Shown one piece after another: positions 50,601-62,093 of a stretch of 64,000 nt of DNA. Below the pieces are notes generated by a model. The model saw only the letters and a program-made list of their open reading frames with translations. It was not told the origin of the DNA and did no database searches. The DNA lies in contig JAGKQI010000049.1 of NCBI GenBank assembly GCA_018806915.1, forward strand, positions 1,736,001 to 1,800,000, read 5' to 3'. The stretch comes from Phytophthora colocasiae (lineage: Eukaryota; Oomycota; Peronosporomycetes; Peronosporales; Peronosporaceae). The position numbers and the translations under genes are program-made. Each line of letters starts with the position of its first letter. Position 1 is the stretch's first letter.

Positions 50601-52316
50601 ATCAGCTCTACATAAAGGGGGCCGCCTTTTCCAACAGTATTGTGTGGACCAGAGAGCCAAATGCGAGCAAGAAGAACTTCGCTGGATAGCAACTCACCAG
50701 AAGGAGATCCGTGCTTACCAGTACAATGGACTGCGAGATGCGTACCTGAGCGAAGCTATGGAAGAGGCTAGGACTATCCTGCGCGATGGCGAAGGACTCT
50801 TGGCGGAATATGATCGTGACACTGGAGAGCTGGCTCACCCCGACCGAGCCCGAAACAGGCACTTTCTCAATCAGGTTGGGAAGAAGATCATCTTACCGTC
50901 TTCTCACTCAGGGAGCCCGCGTCAGATGTATCAATCGTACCAAGACTCGATGGCAATCGTTAGGGAGTACGGCAAGCCAGATATCTTCGACACGATGACT
51001 TGCAATCCAAAGTGGGAAGAGATCCAAGAGCAGATTCGCGATCCTAACCAGAGCGCCCAAGACCGCCCAGACATCGTCGCGAGAGTATGGCAGCAAAAGC
51101 TGGCTGCTCATTTAAAAGACTTAGACGAGGGTGTGCTTGGGCGGGTTTCCGCTCGGATTTACGTGGTAGATTTTCAAAAGCGTGGACTTCCTCATGCGCA
51201 CATCATTGTCATATTGGCGGACGAGGACAAACCACGCACGAGGCAGATTATTGACAAGATTGTATCGGCGGAAGTACCGGATCCTGACACCAACCCTGGC
51301 CTTTATGAAACGGTCATGACGAATATGATGCACGGGCCCTGTGGCGCGGCGAATCCATCGTGTGTCTGTATGAAGGATGGCAAGTGTACAAAGGGCTACC
51401 CGAAACCGTTCGTGGATACAACGCGGGTGAGCGAAGACGGTTTCCGCAGTACAGACGCCGACGACGATCGGAAGGATTTTTTACATTCAATGGAAGACGG
51501 TACGACAATGCTACGCTGAATCAGTGGGTGGTGCCATACAACCCATACTTTTCATACAAGTACAACTGCCACATCAACATTGAAATCTGCACAGCACTGT
51601 CGGTGGTGAAGTATCTCTACAAGTACGTGTACAAGGGATCCGACAGAGCTGTGATTACAGTGGAGACGGTGCAAGACGAAGGTAATATCGACAGACGGGA
51701 ACCCAACGAGATCATCCGATACTTAAGCGCGAGGTACATCTCTCCCATTGAGGCGTGTATGCGTCTCCTCGGGCACGTTGTGCAAGGGAAGTCCCATGCG
51801 GTTTTCCAGCTCACGGTCCACCTCGAAGGTGAGCAGATGGTGGTATTCCGCGAGACCGAAGATCCGGAACGCGTCATGGATCGTAGTGAGCGCACCAAGC
51901 TTACTGCCTTCTTCGACATATGTGCGAGTAGAGCGCCCGAAGACCAGGTAGCCAAGACAATTGTGTATCAGGATGTGCCGAAGTACTTTAGATGGGACAA
52001 ACACAAGATATGGGTCCGCCGCAAAAAGTATCAAGCTGCACTAGGAGGGATGATTCACGTGTCTCCGCGAGATGAGGAGAGGTTCTACTTACGCGTCTTG
52101 CTATGCCATCGCAAAGGAGAAGAAGGAGATCACTGCATTTTTCATAACAACAAATACATGTTCACTGTGCATATGAAACACTGTGTATGTTTTTGTCCCC
52201 TCCGAGCGAAGCGAAGGCAGGGGCTACAGAGTAGTAGGGCGAGCTGGAACAGCGAGCACTACGGGTTGGGACCTAACACATACACACCGCCCGCAAAGCG
52301 GGCGGCACTCGGCTAG
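47612..52316 (+). mobile_element. Helitron H2 (4.7 kb), tandem copy
   Basis: It follows H1 without spacing (CTAG|TCTCTACCC) and ends in CTAG at 52313-52316. It is nearly identical to H1 and H3, so amplification is recent. Differences are mostly single-base indels. Confidence 0.9.
48743..52316 (+). pseudogene. Helitron H2 Rep-type protein, one frameshift
   Basis: This is the best preserved copy. ATG 48743 and intron 48778-48821 lead into an open frame to about 51444. There one C of a CCC run is missing and the frame moves to the one ending at 52316. HUH (GLPHAHIIV, about 51186) is before the break, and Y2 (YLYKYVYKG, about 51612) is after it. Helicase motifs are absent; the protein stops shortly after RFYLRVLL, where RepHel proteins normally continue towards the helicase. 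Confidence 0.9.
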
Positions 52317-55300
52317 TCTCTACCCTCTAGGCTAGTGCCGTGTCTGTGTGTCTGTGCGTCTGTGTGTCCGTTGTGTGTCTGTTCAACGTCATAGTGCATA
52401 AACCTGCGTAGCTACCTGTCTCTCCATTTTGTACATGTAGGCATTCTATACTGTATTTTCCCATGGTGTAGCCTATCCCTATGTTCTAGACTGGTCTCAG
52501 GAATGCCAAAATTACAAATATAGCCCACTAATGATAACCCTCTCAATGGCCTCTGATTGGTCGATTTAATTCTAGAATTCTTTCATTCCAAAACGCAAAC
52601 GGCGTCAGCAGCGACAGAGGACATTACGCGAACGGCGCGGCGGCTAGCGAGGACAGGAGTGATCGAGCGGCGCAGCCAGCCTAGGAATACTCGGTAAGTA
52701 CCTATATAAACATAATACAGCTATTAAATCTTTACGGTGTCGGGTGTTCCGCCTTGTGGGAGAACTGGTACCACATTGGGGCAACTGGGAGCTGGTGTGT
52801 ACAAAATTAAGGGTGGGCTGGAGCCTGCGGAGGACTCTGACAGGTCCTCTGCGGGGCTTGAGGGAGGGTTGCAGTGGGTGCCACGCCACGGCCATTCTGA
52901 CCGAGACCCCTCTCGAGCGCACAGACGCCGGGCAGTCCACCCCGAATCTACAATATTGCCCATTTAAGCAAGTAAGCCATCCCTGCGGGTACTTTGGTGA
53001 AAATTGAAATTTGGGTACTGTAGCTTTTGCGCCCAAATCCATGACCTTCCCATTTTTTGGGATAAAAAGGTTGCAGCTGGCCACCCTTCGCCGTTCCTGT
53101 CTCAGTTCTGCCTCTCTATTGCTCTTCGGAGCCCCGACCCTGAGACGCCCATGTTCGCCCGCCAGCGGCATGGGAAGCCTCATACCAATCCGGGGTCCTG
53201 GGGTGGATCCATGTGGCGATAAAAGCCGGCTTGGCCGGGCCGCCCACCTCAGCCTTGGGCCAGTGGTCGTGTGTGAGACCGGCACATGTTATGGAGACAT
53301 TTCATGCTGCTTACCGTGTCAGGGGCAGAACGGTATGCGCTGCATGTTCATTTTCACCTATCAAGAATTAGTTTACAGTTAAAATACAATTATTCAGTGT
53401 TAGACCGTTGTATAACGCTGCTTCCTTTGTGCTTTTTTGCGAGGGAAGGCTATGGCTCCCGTCAGGGTCGACACGAAGCGGGATAGGTACGTAAAATTAA
53501 TGTTTCGTGCTGTTGGAAGTCTTCTAACAGTCTACTGTGTAGAGACGACCGTCGAGGACAGCTGCAGCATCGTTTAGACGAAGCGGAGCGCGTGAACGCA
53601 ACTCCAGCAGAGGATGAATCACCTACTGCAAAGCGACGACGGATCAACAGAAGGAAGCAGGCACGCAACCGTTTTTCGAGGGCTTCGCGAGAATTGGAAC
53701 TACTCAGTCAGCAGGTAAACAACGTTTCGGTTTCAGGCGACCCCATTGTAGCCCCTGTAGATGCACCGGTGGTTCCTCCGACAGGAACAACCATGCCCCC
53801 ACTACGAATCCATCCAGTGCTGCGGCGCTTAGGATGAGTGACGCAGAGAGAGCCAGGCTGCGGCGGGCAAACATGAGCTCTTCCCAACGCGAACGTACGC
53901 GGCAACGGAATGCCGAACGCCAGCGGCAACGGAGAGCTCAACGAAGTGCTGAACAAGTGGTAGCAGATCGCGAAAGAAACCGACTTGAACAGCAAAATCG
54001 TCGGGGCCTTCAGGGTCAGATTGGTCTTGATATTGCCAGTGAGCGCCAAGCGCAAATACGCTCCCAACTTTCCCAAGAAGACCGAGACATCGAACGAGAA
54101 CGAAACACAGAAACAAGAGCCATTCGTCGTTCCCAGCAAGACGAGAATGAACGTAAGGAGGAGCGCGAAGCAAATGCTGTGGTTCAGGCATCCCGACGTG
54201 CCCGTCAGACGGATGAGGAGCGTGCGGCAGAGCGAGAACGGGACCGAGAGCGTCACGCCATTAGAAGGGCATTACAAACGGAGGAAGAGCGCGAAGAAGA
54301 GCGCGAGCGTGTTCGAGAACGTCGACGTATCACTCGCCATCGAAAAGCACTTGTAAACCATGAAGATTTCCGCCCGTCGATGGTCACAGGTCCAGATGTT
54401 GATGAAGACACCAGACGCCACCGGCTGCCTCCCACTACGGTGTGCGGTCACTGTAACGCGTGGAAGTGGCCTGGTGAAAGCGAGTCTGCCTGCTGTATCG
54501 AGGGGAAAGTCAGACTACCACCTCTGGCCCCAGCTCCAGACGAACTTCTCCAGCTTTACGGAGACCCCAATTTTCGAAAGCAGATACGGGCGTACAACCA
54601 GGCGTTTGCCTTTACGTCTATCGGTGCTTCAAACCCGACCACGGGTAGGTTTCAGAACGTCAACCAGGACAACAGCGTCGCGGGTGAACGTGGCGTATAC
54701 TCCTACCGAATTCAAGGTGCTATGGGCCACTACATGGGTTCGTTGTTGCCATACATTGATCGTCGAACTGGCCAAAGGACTCAGCCCAAGTTTGCGCAGA
54801 TCTATATCGTCGATCCGGACATGGAGCGCCGAGCTGAGAGACGTATGGGGATTTTCGCAGACCTGGACCCTGTGGCTTTGTTAGACATCGAGCGGGTGAT
54901 GCAAAGGTACAACCCGTTCGCTCAGCAGTTTCTCACGTTTGGCGAAAGGGTGCGTCAAAGCGATATGCAGCAGCCAATCGACTTGGTGTTCCGTCTGAGA
55001 AACAATCCTTCCAGACCTCGAACGGAAAATCTGCCGACGGTTTCTGAAGTGGCCGTCACTATGATTGAAGACGGCAACCTCGCACAGCCTCGCGATCTCT
55101 TGGTATATACAAAAGACAGAAATCTCATGCGTCTCTGGGAAACAAACGCCAACTACGACCCCCTTCAGTACCCGCTACTTCTTCCGTATGGAGAATTGGG
55201 GTGGACGTATACGGATACGTACGAAGGTGATGTGGTGCGCAGGGACAAACGCGAAATGGCTCTACGTGAGCACGTCGCGTATCGACTCTTCCAAAAGGAC

Positions 55301-57021
55301 GATGACCGATCAGCTCTACATAAAGGGGGCCGCCTTTTCCAACAGTATTGTGTGGACCAGAGAGCCAAATGCGAGCAAGAAGAACTTCGCTGGATAGCAA
55401 CTCACCAGAAGGAGATCCGTGCTTACCAGTACAATGGACTGCGAGATGCGTACCTGAGCGAAGCTATGGAAGAGGCTAGGACTATCCTGCGCGATGGCGA
55501 AGGACTCTTGGCGGAATATGATCGTGACACTGGAGAGCTGGCTCACCCCGACCGAGCCCGAAACAGGCACTTTCTCAATCAGGTTGGGAAGAAGATCATC
55601 TTACCGTCTTCTCACTCAGGGAGCCCGCGTCAGATGTATCAATCGTACCAAGACTCGATGGCAATCGTTAGGAGTACGGCAAGCCAGATATCTTCGACAC
55701 GATGACTTGCAATCCAAAGTGGGAAGAGATCCAAGAGCAGATTCGCGATCCTAACCAGAGCGCCCAAGACCGCCCAGACATCGTCGCGAGTATGGCAGCA
55801 AAGCTGGCTGCTCATTTAAAAGACTTAGACGAGGGTGTGCTTGGGCGGGTTTCCGCTCGGATTTACGTGGTAGATTTTCAAAAGCGTGGACTTCCTCATG
55901 CGCACATCATTGTCATATTGGCGGACGAGGACAAACCACGCACGAGGCAGATTATTGACAAGATTGTATCGGCGGAAGTACCGGATCCTGACACCAACCC
56001 TGGCCTTTATGAAACGGTCATGACGAATATGATGCACGGGCCCTGTGGCGCGGCGAATCCATCGTGTGTCTGTATGAAGGATGGCAAGTGTACAAAGGGC
56101 TACCCGAAACCGTTCGTGGATACAACGCGGGTGAGCGAAGACGGTTTCCCGCAGTACAGACGCCGACGACGATCGGAAGGATTTTTTACATTCAATGGAA
56201 GACGGTACGACAATGCTACGCTGAATCAGTGGGTGGTGCCATACAACCCATACTTTTCATACAAGTACAACTGCCACATCAACATTGAAATCTGCACAGC
56301 ACTGTCGGTGGTGAAGTATCTCTACAAGTACGTGTACAAGGGATCCGACAGAGCTGTGATTACAGTGGAGACGGTGCAAGACGAAGGTAATATCGACAGA
56401 CGGGAACCCAACGAGATCATCCGATACTTAAGCGCGAGGTACATCTCTCCCATTGAGGCGTGTATGCGTCTCCTCGGGCACGTAGTGCAAGGGAAGTCCC
56501 ATGCGGTTTTCCAGCTCACGGTCCACCTCGAAGGTGAGCAGATGGTGGTATTCCGCGAGACCGAAGATCCGGAACGCGTCATGGATCGTAGTGAGCGCAC
56601 CAAGCTTACTGCCTTCTTCGACATATGTGCGAGTAGAGCGCCCGAAGACCAGGTAGCCAAGACAATTGTGTATCAGGATGTGCCGAAGTACTTTAGATGG
56701 GACAAACACAAGATATGGGTCCGCCGCAAAAAGTATCAAGCTGCACTAGGAGGGATGATTCACGTGTCTCCGCGAGATGAGGAGAGGTTCTACTTACGCG
56801 TCTTGCTATGCCATCGCAAAGGAGAAGAAGGAGATCACTGCATTTTTCATAACAACAAATACATGTTCACTGTGCATATGAAACACTGTGTATGTTTTTG
56901 TCCCCTCCGAGCGAAGCGAAGGAACGTCCTACGGAGTAGAGGGGCGAGCTGGAACAGCGAGCACTACGGGTTGGGACCTAACACATACACACCGCCCGCA
57001 AAGCGGGCGGCACTCGGCTAG
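52317..57021 (+). mobile_element. Helitron H3 (4.7 kb), tandem copy
   Basis: Third unit of the array, ending in CTAG at 57018-57021. Near its 3' end (about 56923-56945) it differs from H1 and H2 (GGAACGTCCTACGGAGTAG), a private change. Confidence 0.9.
53452..57021 (+). pseudogene. Helitron H3 Rep-type protein, two frameshifts
   Basis: ATG 53452 and intron 53487-53530 are as in the other copies. A lost G near 53793 and another near 55671 break the frame, and 3 nt are missing near 55790-55803. The main open pieces are 53834-55705 and 55702-57021. Domains are as in H2: coiled coil, zinc site, HUH (about 55892) and Y2 (about 56318). The breaks are at different places in each of the three copies. 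Confidence 0.88.
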
Positions 57022-57533
57022 TCTCTACCCTCTAGGCTAGTGCCGTGTCTGTGTGTCTGTGCGTCTGTGTGTCCGTTGTGTGTCTGTTCAACGTCATAGT
57101 GCATAAACCTGCGTAGCTACCTGTCTCTCCATTTTGTACATGTAGGCATTCTATACTGTATTTTCCCATGGTTTAGCCTATCCCTATGTTCTAGACTGCT
57201 CTCAGGAATGCCAAAATTACAAATATAGCCCACTAATGATAACCCTCTCAATGGCCTCTGATTGGTCCGCAGACCCGGCCACAAAATTTTCATTGGACAA
57301 AATTAAGCTAAGTACGATAAAAATGCTTTGATAAGTACGAGGTCGCAGCTTTTACAGACCGGTGATTGGCTAAAATGCATCTTACCGAGCGAAGCGAAGG
57401 TACCTCGGCCAACCGGCGCGCGCCGAAGGTGTGGCGCCGATGGTGAGTAGTGGGGCGAACTGGAACAGTGAGCCCCACGGGTTTCAACCAAACACATACA
57501 CACCGCCAGCAAAAGCGGGCGGCACTCGGCTAG
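57022..57533 (+). mobile_element. Small non-autonomous Helitron (512 bp)
   Basis: It corresponds to 4093-4621 in copy 1, with the same start TCTCTACCC, the CCGCCAGC hairpin variant and the CTAG end. It is the last unit of the array in both segment copies, so it predates the duplication. Confidence 0.85.
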
Positions 57534-58292
57534 TCCTAAAAAATGAGGAGAGCATGGTGTCTGTCTGTCTGTCACACGAATCACCATATCGATTTTAGCC
57601 AATTATATGTTTTAAATATTTTTAACCAATTAGTTGCAGCGAAGGCGGCTAAAAAGCACTTCAGCTAATTTTGCTTTTTATTTCAATTTTATTTTTTCTT
57701 TAATATTTAAAATTGTTTTTACTTTTTGTTATAACCGAATTATTTTGCTTTAAGGTTTTTATTTGTTTGTTTTACTCTCTTCGTGCTGTTTACTTTCCCC
57801 CACTGCTACTTTTGTGTCACGCGTGCCTCGAGAGCAGAGCGACGTCATTGAAGTGTTCTTCGCCGCGAAGGTGAAAGCGGGAATCGAATCGGATGAATGA
57901 TTTTCATGTGCGTGCAAACAGGAAGTCAAAAAGATGTATAGGGAAGCAGGTGTTTAAAAAGTTATGTGTAAAGCTAACTACCCTTTATCGTGTGGTACAA
58001 AATAACTTTTACGCTGTAACAATAATTCGCTGTAAACCCTTTTAAATAGCATATCTCAAAACGAATTCTAGCCTACATGGCTGTGCATCGAGTGTTTGGA
58101 ATGTGGATTCCTGGTTCGACCCCCTTCGGGAAATACTTTTTTCAAACATAATATTTAAAGTTCGACAAATATTAAACGTTAAAATTAAAACTGAAAATCT
58201 TTTTGAAGTGCTTTTTATAAATCAAAATTTTACTGACCAATAAAACCAGCGAAGCGGAGCCCTGCAACCCAAACACCGCCGCGCCCGGCTAG
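57534..58292 (+). mobile_element. Relic Helitron-like element, copy 2
   Basis: Equivalent of 4622-5381, from TCCTAAAAAATGAGG to GGCTAG at 58289-58292. Small indels separate the copies. No coding sequence. Confidence 0.5.
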
Positions 58293-58936
58293 TAGAGATC
58301 AACGCGTGGAAGAAGAGCGACAACGTCGAGTACACTCGCTTCGGCAACCCGCGGCTGCAACAAAATGGCTGGTCACCACAGCTGGGTTGTGTTGAGTTAC
58401 TGCAAGGATACTATCGGGTTAGACTCTATTCGGGTAGAGGGTATTAACCAGGAATTTCCGTTACTTCTGGCAATTTCAAGACGTTGAGGAGATTGCCCGT
58501 CCAACATTTTTTTGGGTTATGAGAGACACAGCATTTCACTCATTATAGACCATCTTTTCTCCGGACTTGTGGATCAAATTTGAAAATGACCCGTTGGTAG
58601 AACTAAAAACAAACACACTACGTCGAATGTTGCAACTCGGGCTCAGATAAAGGTTGTCTAGGTTTTGAAGGATTCTCTATTTATGTTATTTAACTAACCA
58701 TGATAAAGGTTGTCTAGAAACAGGTTGTAGAAACCCATTGCGATCTTCGAGGAAGTGCTCTGCTTGGAGATACGGACAATTAGCAGTTTACGCTGCGCTG
58801 GTATTAATAGCTTACGGCACGCTGCGCTGGTAGCTTATGGCACGCTGCGCTGGTAGCTTACGCTGCACACAACACACACGGCGTGCGGTAATGCATGTAG
58901 CCCGTAACTCCAGCCGCCGTATCATATACATGTACT
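58293..58936. other. Spacer upstream of the second S33 copy
   Basis: It matches 5382-5779, then 8028-8127 and 9048-9168, without the insertions found there. It contains the 23-bp tandem repeat at about 58789-58867. No gene seen. Confidence 0.5.
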
Positions 58937-58950
58937 TCATTTCACATTCC
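58937..58950 (+). promoter_or_regulatory. Inr/FPR-like core promoter of the second S33 copy
   Basis: TCATTTC and CACATTCC are identical to 9705-9718, about 50 bp before ATG 58998, so the pseudogene may still be transcribed. Confidence 0.55.
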
Positions 58951-58997
58951 TGAATCCACCACCTACCAGCGACATCGAATCAAGAAGCTACTCCAAG

Positions 58998-59432
58998 ATG
59001 CGGTTCTACCATGCCATTCTCCTGGCAGCCATAGCCGTATCATCAATCACCGCCAAGTCAAGCAAGACATCCATCCAATGGAAATCCTGTCCCGAACTCA
59101 CTGTCACATCTCAAACTCCTGTGAGCAGTGGCAGTGGAAGCTCAGATGCAGACGCGGAGTGTGCTGTTTATGATGCTCCTCGTTGCTACCCTGGCATTTG
59201 TGAGACCCCCAAAGACATCGACCCCACCATTGAAGTCTTTGGAAACGCTACCCAGCAACCGTTGGCAACCCAAAGACCGCACCAAATGTCTGGCTTCTCG
59301 AAGGAGGGCCGGGTCTTTCCTCCGTTCTGATGGAGCCGACAGCAATTGATCTCCAGGAGAAGTTGGGAGGGTCTTTCAACATGTATCTCATCGATCATCG
59401 CGGTACTGGGCGCAGTACGAGACTCTCCTGTT
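58998..59432 (+). pseudogene. Second S33-type hydrolase copy, frameshifted and cut by Copia
   Basis: The first 81 codons match the gene at 9766, including the signal peptide. One base is missing near 59240 (TTTGGAAAC against TTCGTGAAAC), which shifts the frame before the GGPG motif. The sequence still aligns to codon 145, where a Copia LTR begins at 59433. No nucleophile region is left in the window. The rest of the gene may lie beyond the Copia element. Confidence 0.9.
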
Positions 59433-59719
59433 TGTTGTGAATTACTGATTATCTTGTTGTTTTGAAGCTGCAGATACAAGTGAGCTTTTATCCCTAAGGT
59501 TTTATGCCGTAGAGCTTTTGTCCTACAGGGTTTTTGCCAACTTGTTGTAGTTAGTCTTGGGACATGTGAGAGAAGAAAAACGTGAAATTGGAGTGGCCTC
59601 ACTCTCAAAGAAATATACTCAGCAGCAGCAAGCAGCTTTCCACCTACTACGTCTCTTCTAGTCTTCTGGTACTTGTTGAGCTATTGAGCTATCAAGGAAA
59701 CGCACTACCTCAATTTACA
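59433..59719 (+). repeat. 5' LTR of the Copia element (287 bp)
   Basis: It starts TGTTGTGAATTAC and ends ATTTACA, placed by the host gene break on the left and the PBS on the right. The 3' LTR is outside, so the boundaries rest on this context. Confidence 0.75.
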
Positions 59720-59721
59720 AG

Positions 59722-59740
59722 TGGTTATGAGCCCAAATTC
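59722..59740 (+). other. Copia primer-binding site, half-tRNA-iMet type
   Basis: TGGTTATGAGCCCAAATTC is complementary to the anticodon arm of initiator tRNA-Met (GGGCTCATAACC), the internal primer used by many Copia elements. Confidence 0.75.
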
Positions 59741-59771
59741 TTCTTGGTAACTCATCAGCAACACTGAAATC

Positions 59772-62093
59772 ATGAGTACGAGTGGAGATAAAAAGAAGAG
59801 CGAGCAGAAGGAGCTAAAAGAAGAAAAGAAGCCCGCGCACCCGCCATTTGATGGTCAGGACTTCGAGGTTTGGATTGAAAGAATTAGATTGAAGTTGGAG
59901 CGCAAGAATCTGTGGAGATATTGCGAGAAGGAAATCAATGAACCCGATGAATCAAAAGCAGATGACCATGCAAAGTGGCAGAAAGAGTCAGCACGTGCGA
60001 AGGAGCTGATCTATGATGGAATGACTGATAAAATTATGAAGACAGTGAAATTTGAGCCTTCCGCGTTTCGGGTGATTGAGAGATTAAAACAGAGATTCGT
60101 TGGTAAGACGTATTTCAAGTATGCTGCTGAAATGACGCAATTAAGACAGCTTCGACTTCAGGAGAATGGAAATGTGGCAGATCATTTGGGTGAAGTCCGT
60201 CGGTTAATGGACCGAATTGCATTGCTGGGCAAACCTTTGGATGATTATGAGAAACCAGCTTTGTTGATTGGTACTCTTCCTGGAAACTATGAAAATGTCG
60301 TGGAGACTTTTCTTGCGAGCCACACTTCCCGTGATGTTAACGACCCGCCGAACTATGAACAATTGGAGCATGCGCTGGAAGTCGCATGTGATAGGCGACA
60401 AAGCAGAAAGTTGGAAGGAAAGGCCGAAGACTCTGCGTTATACGGTGGTTCCGGCCGAGGCCGAGGACGAGGACGTGGTCGAGGCCGAGGGCGTGGTCGC
60501 GGATTTGATGGTGGACGAGGAAACCGCGGTCGTGGTGGAAACCGTGGAAGAGGAAGAGGTTTTGGTAATGGTGGCCGTGGTGCTGGACGAGGAGACGGAG
60601 GTGGCCGCTGTGGTCACAGTAGCAGTGGATGTTTCCATTGTGGAGAAGGTTCTCATCATGTTTTTCAATGTCCACATCTGGGGAAACGCCCACCTAGTGA
60701 TACTCAAAGAGAAGAACCTCAGAATAAACATGCAAAGTCTGGAGGAAATTCACAAGGAAAGAAAGCTGCAGCTAAAGGCCATTACACTGGTGATGAAGAC
60801 AGTGATAATAGTGCGTACATGGTTACTGCATTTTTGAAACACCCGGCAAATATTTTGAAGTTAGCTCGCAAGCGCTGGTACTTGGATTCTGAAGCGACAA
60901 GTCATATTACTAACCAGAAAATTGATTTTGTTTCGTTCACTCCGATGAGTGCACTTGTTCGTGTTGGAGGTGAAAACTGGCTGAATGTCGCTGGCGTTGG
61001 AACAGTGAAGAAAGCAATTCAAACGTCAAGTGGTAGACGTACCATGTTATTACATGGCGTGCGTTATGTACCAGAACTTCAGTGCAGCTTGTTCTCAGTG
61101 CGACGACAGACAGAAAGGGGGTTATTTGATGAGGAGAAGGTGAAAATTCACTTCGACGATGAGTACTGTGCAGAAGTAAAGTTCCAGCAGGGAAGCGCAT
61201 TTGCACATATTGATGAAACCAACCTGTATTGTTTGAAGTTGGAATCCCCTGCAACTTTGGCCATGGTAGCGGCGTCTGATGGTGATCAGAATGTGAGGCA
61301 GTGGCATACAAGACTAGGCCACCCTGGACGTAGTGTATTCAATGCGCTGTTTCGGCATTCTGACTGGCCGCTGAGTGCTGTTGATCTGAGAGTGGATGGA
61401 TCATTTAGCTGTGAATCATGTGTGAAAGGCAAGATGACGAGAAAGAGTTTTCACTCAGTTAAAGGCGCATCAAGTCGTGAATGGTTAGTTGAAGAACGCG
61501 TTCACGTGGATGTCTGGGGTCCATACGCAATCGAGTCATATTCTGGAAAGAGATATTTTGCTCTTTTCGTTGATGATGCTAGTAGATTCTCGACCCTATA
61601 CCTGTTGAAGGAGAGATCTGAAATCTACGAGATGTTTGAACGGTACTACGAGAGTGTCAAGACACAGCTGAAAGTCAGAATGAAATCACTTCGATATGAC
61701 AATGCGCGCGAGCTCATTTCTCTTGCGGAACAGTGTAAACAGAATTATGGAATTGAGTGTTCACCAACAATTAAGCACACTCCAGAACAAAATGGAGTTG
61801 CGGAGAGAATGATTCGTACTGTGACGGAACGCATGCGGTGTTTGTTGGCGCATTTTGATTTACCCCAAGCGTTGTGGGCTGAGGCTGCTGTGACAGCTGT
61901 CTACTGCATCAACATCGTCCCGAACTTGCAGAGAGGAATGGAGGTGCCATATTCAGTGTGGTTTCGGGAGACACCTGAATACTCTAGACTTCGGACGTTT
62001 GGTTGTGCAGTCCTGTCGTATGTTGACAAGTGTGAGCGCAAGAAAATGGATCCTAAAGCACGAGAAGCAGTGTTTGTGGGGTACTCACGATAA
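59772..62093 (+). pseudogene. Copia gag-protease-integrase (773 aa), protease site altered
   Basis: Gag (about residues 1-220) with FDGQDFEVWIERI at the start is followed by an Arg-Gly repeat run (about 228-280) and a zinc knuckle CFHCGEGSHHVFQC. The protease site reads LDSEATSH where Copia elements have DSGATSH, so Gly is replaced by Glu and activity is doubtful. Integrase has WHTRLGHPG...CESCVKGK (HHCC) and core residues in VDVWGPY, LRYDNARE and PEQNGVAERM. The frame ends at TAA 62091-62093 after VFVGYSR, just before the usual link to reverse transcriptase. Confidence 0.9.

Larger units (their letters stand above)
42018..59432 (+). repeat. Segmental duplication, copy 2
   Basis: It matches 1-10198 in order and orientation. 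The empty sites of the copy 1 insertions are visible here: single TA at 42770-42771, joined spacer at about 58690, joined TAC at about 58789. It has its own insertions: three Rep-coding Helitrons (42917-57021) and the Copia element that ends the S33 copy at 59432. Confidence 0.85.
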
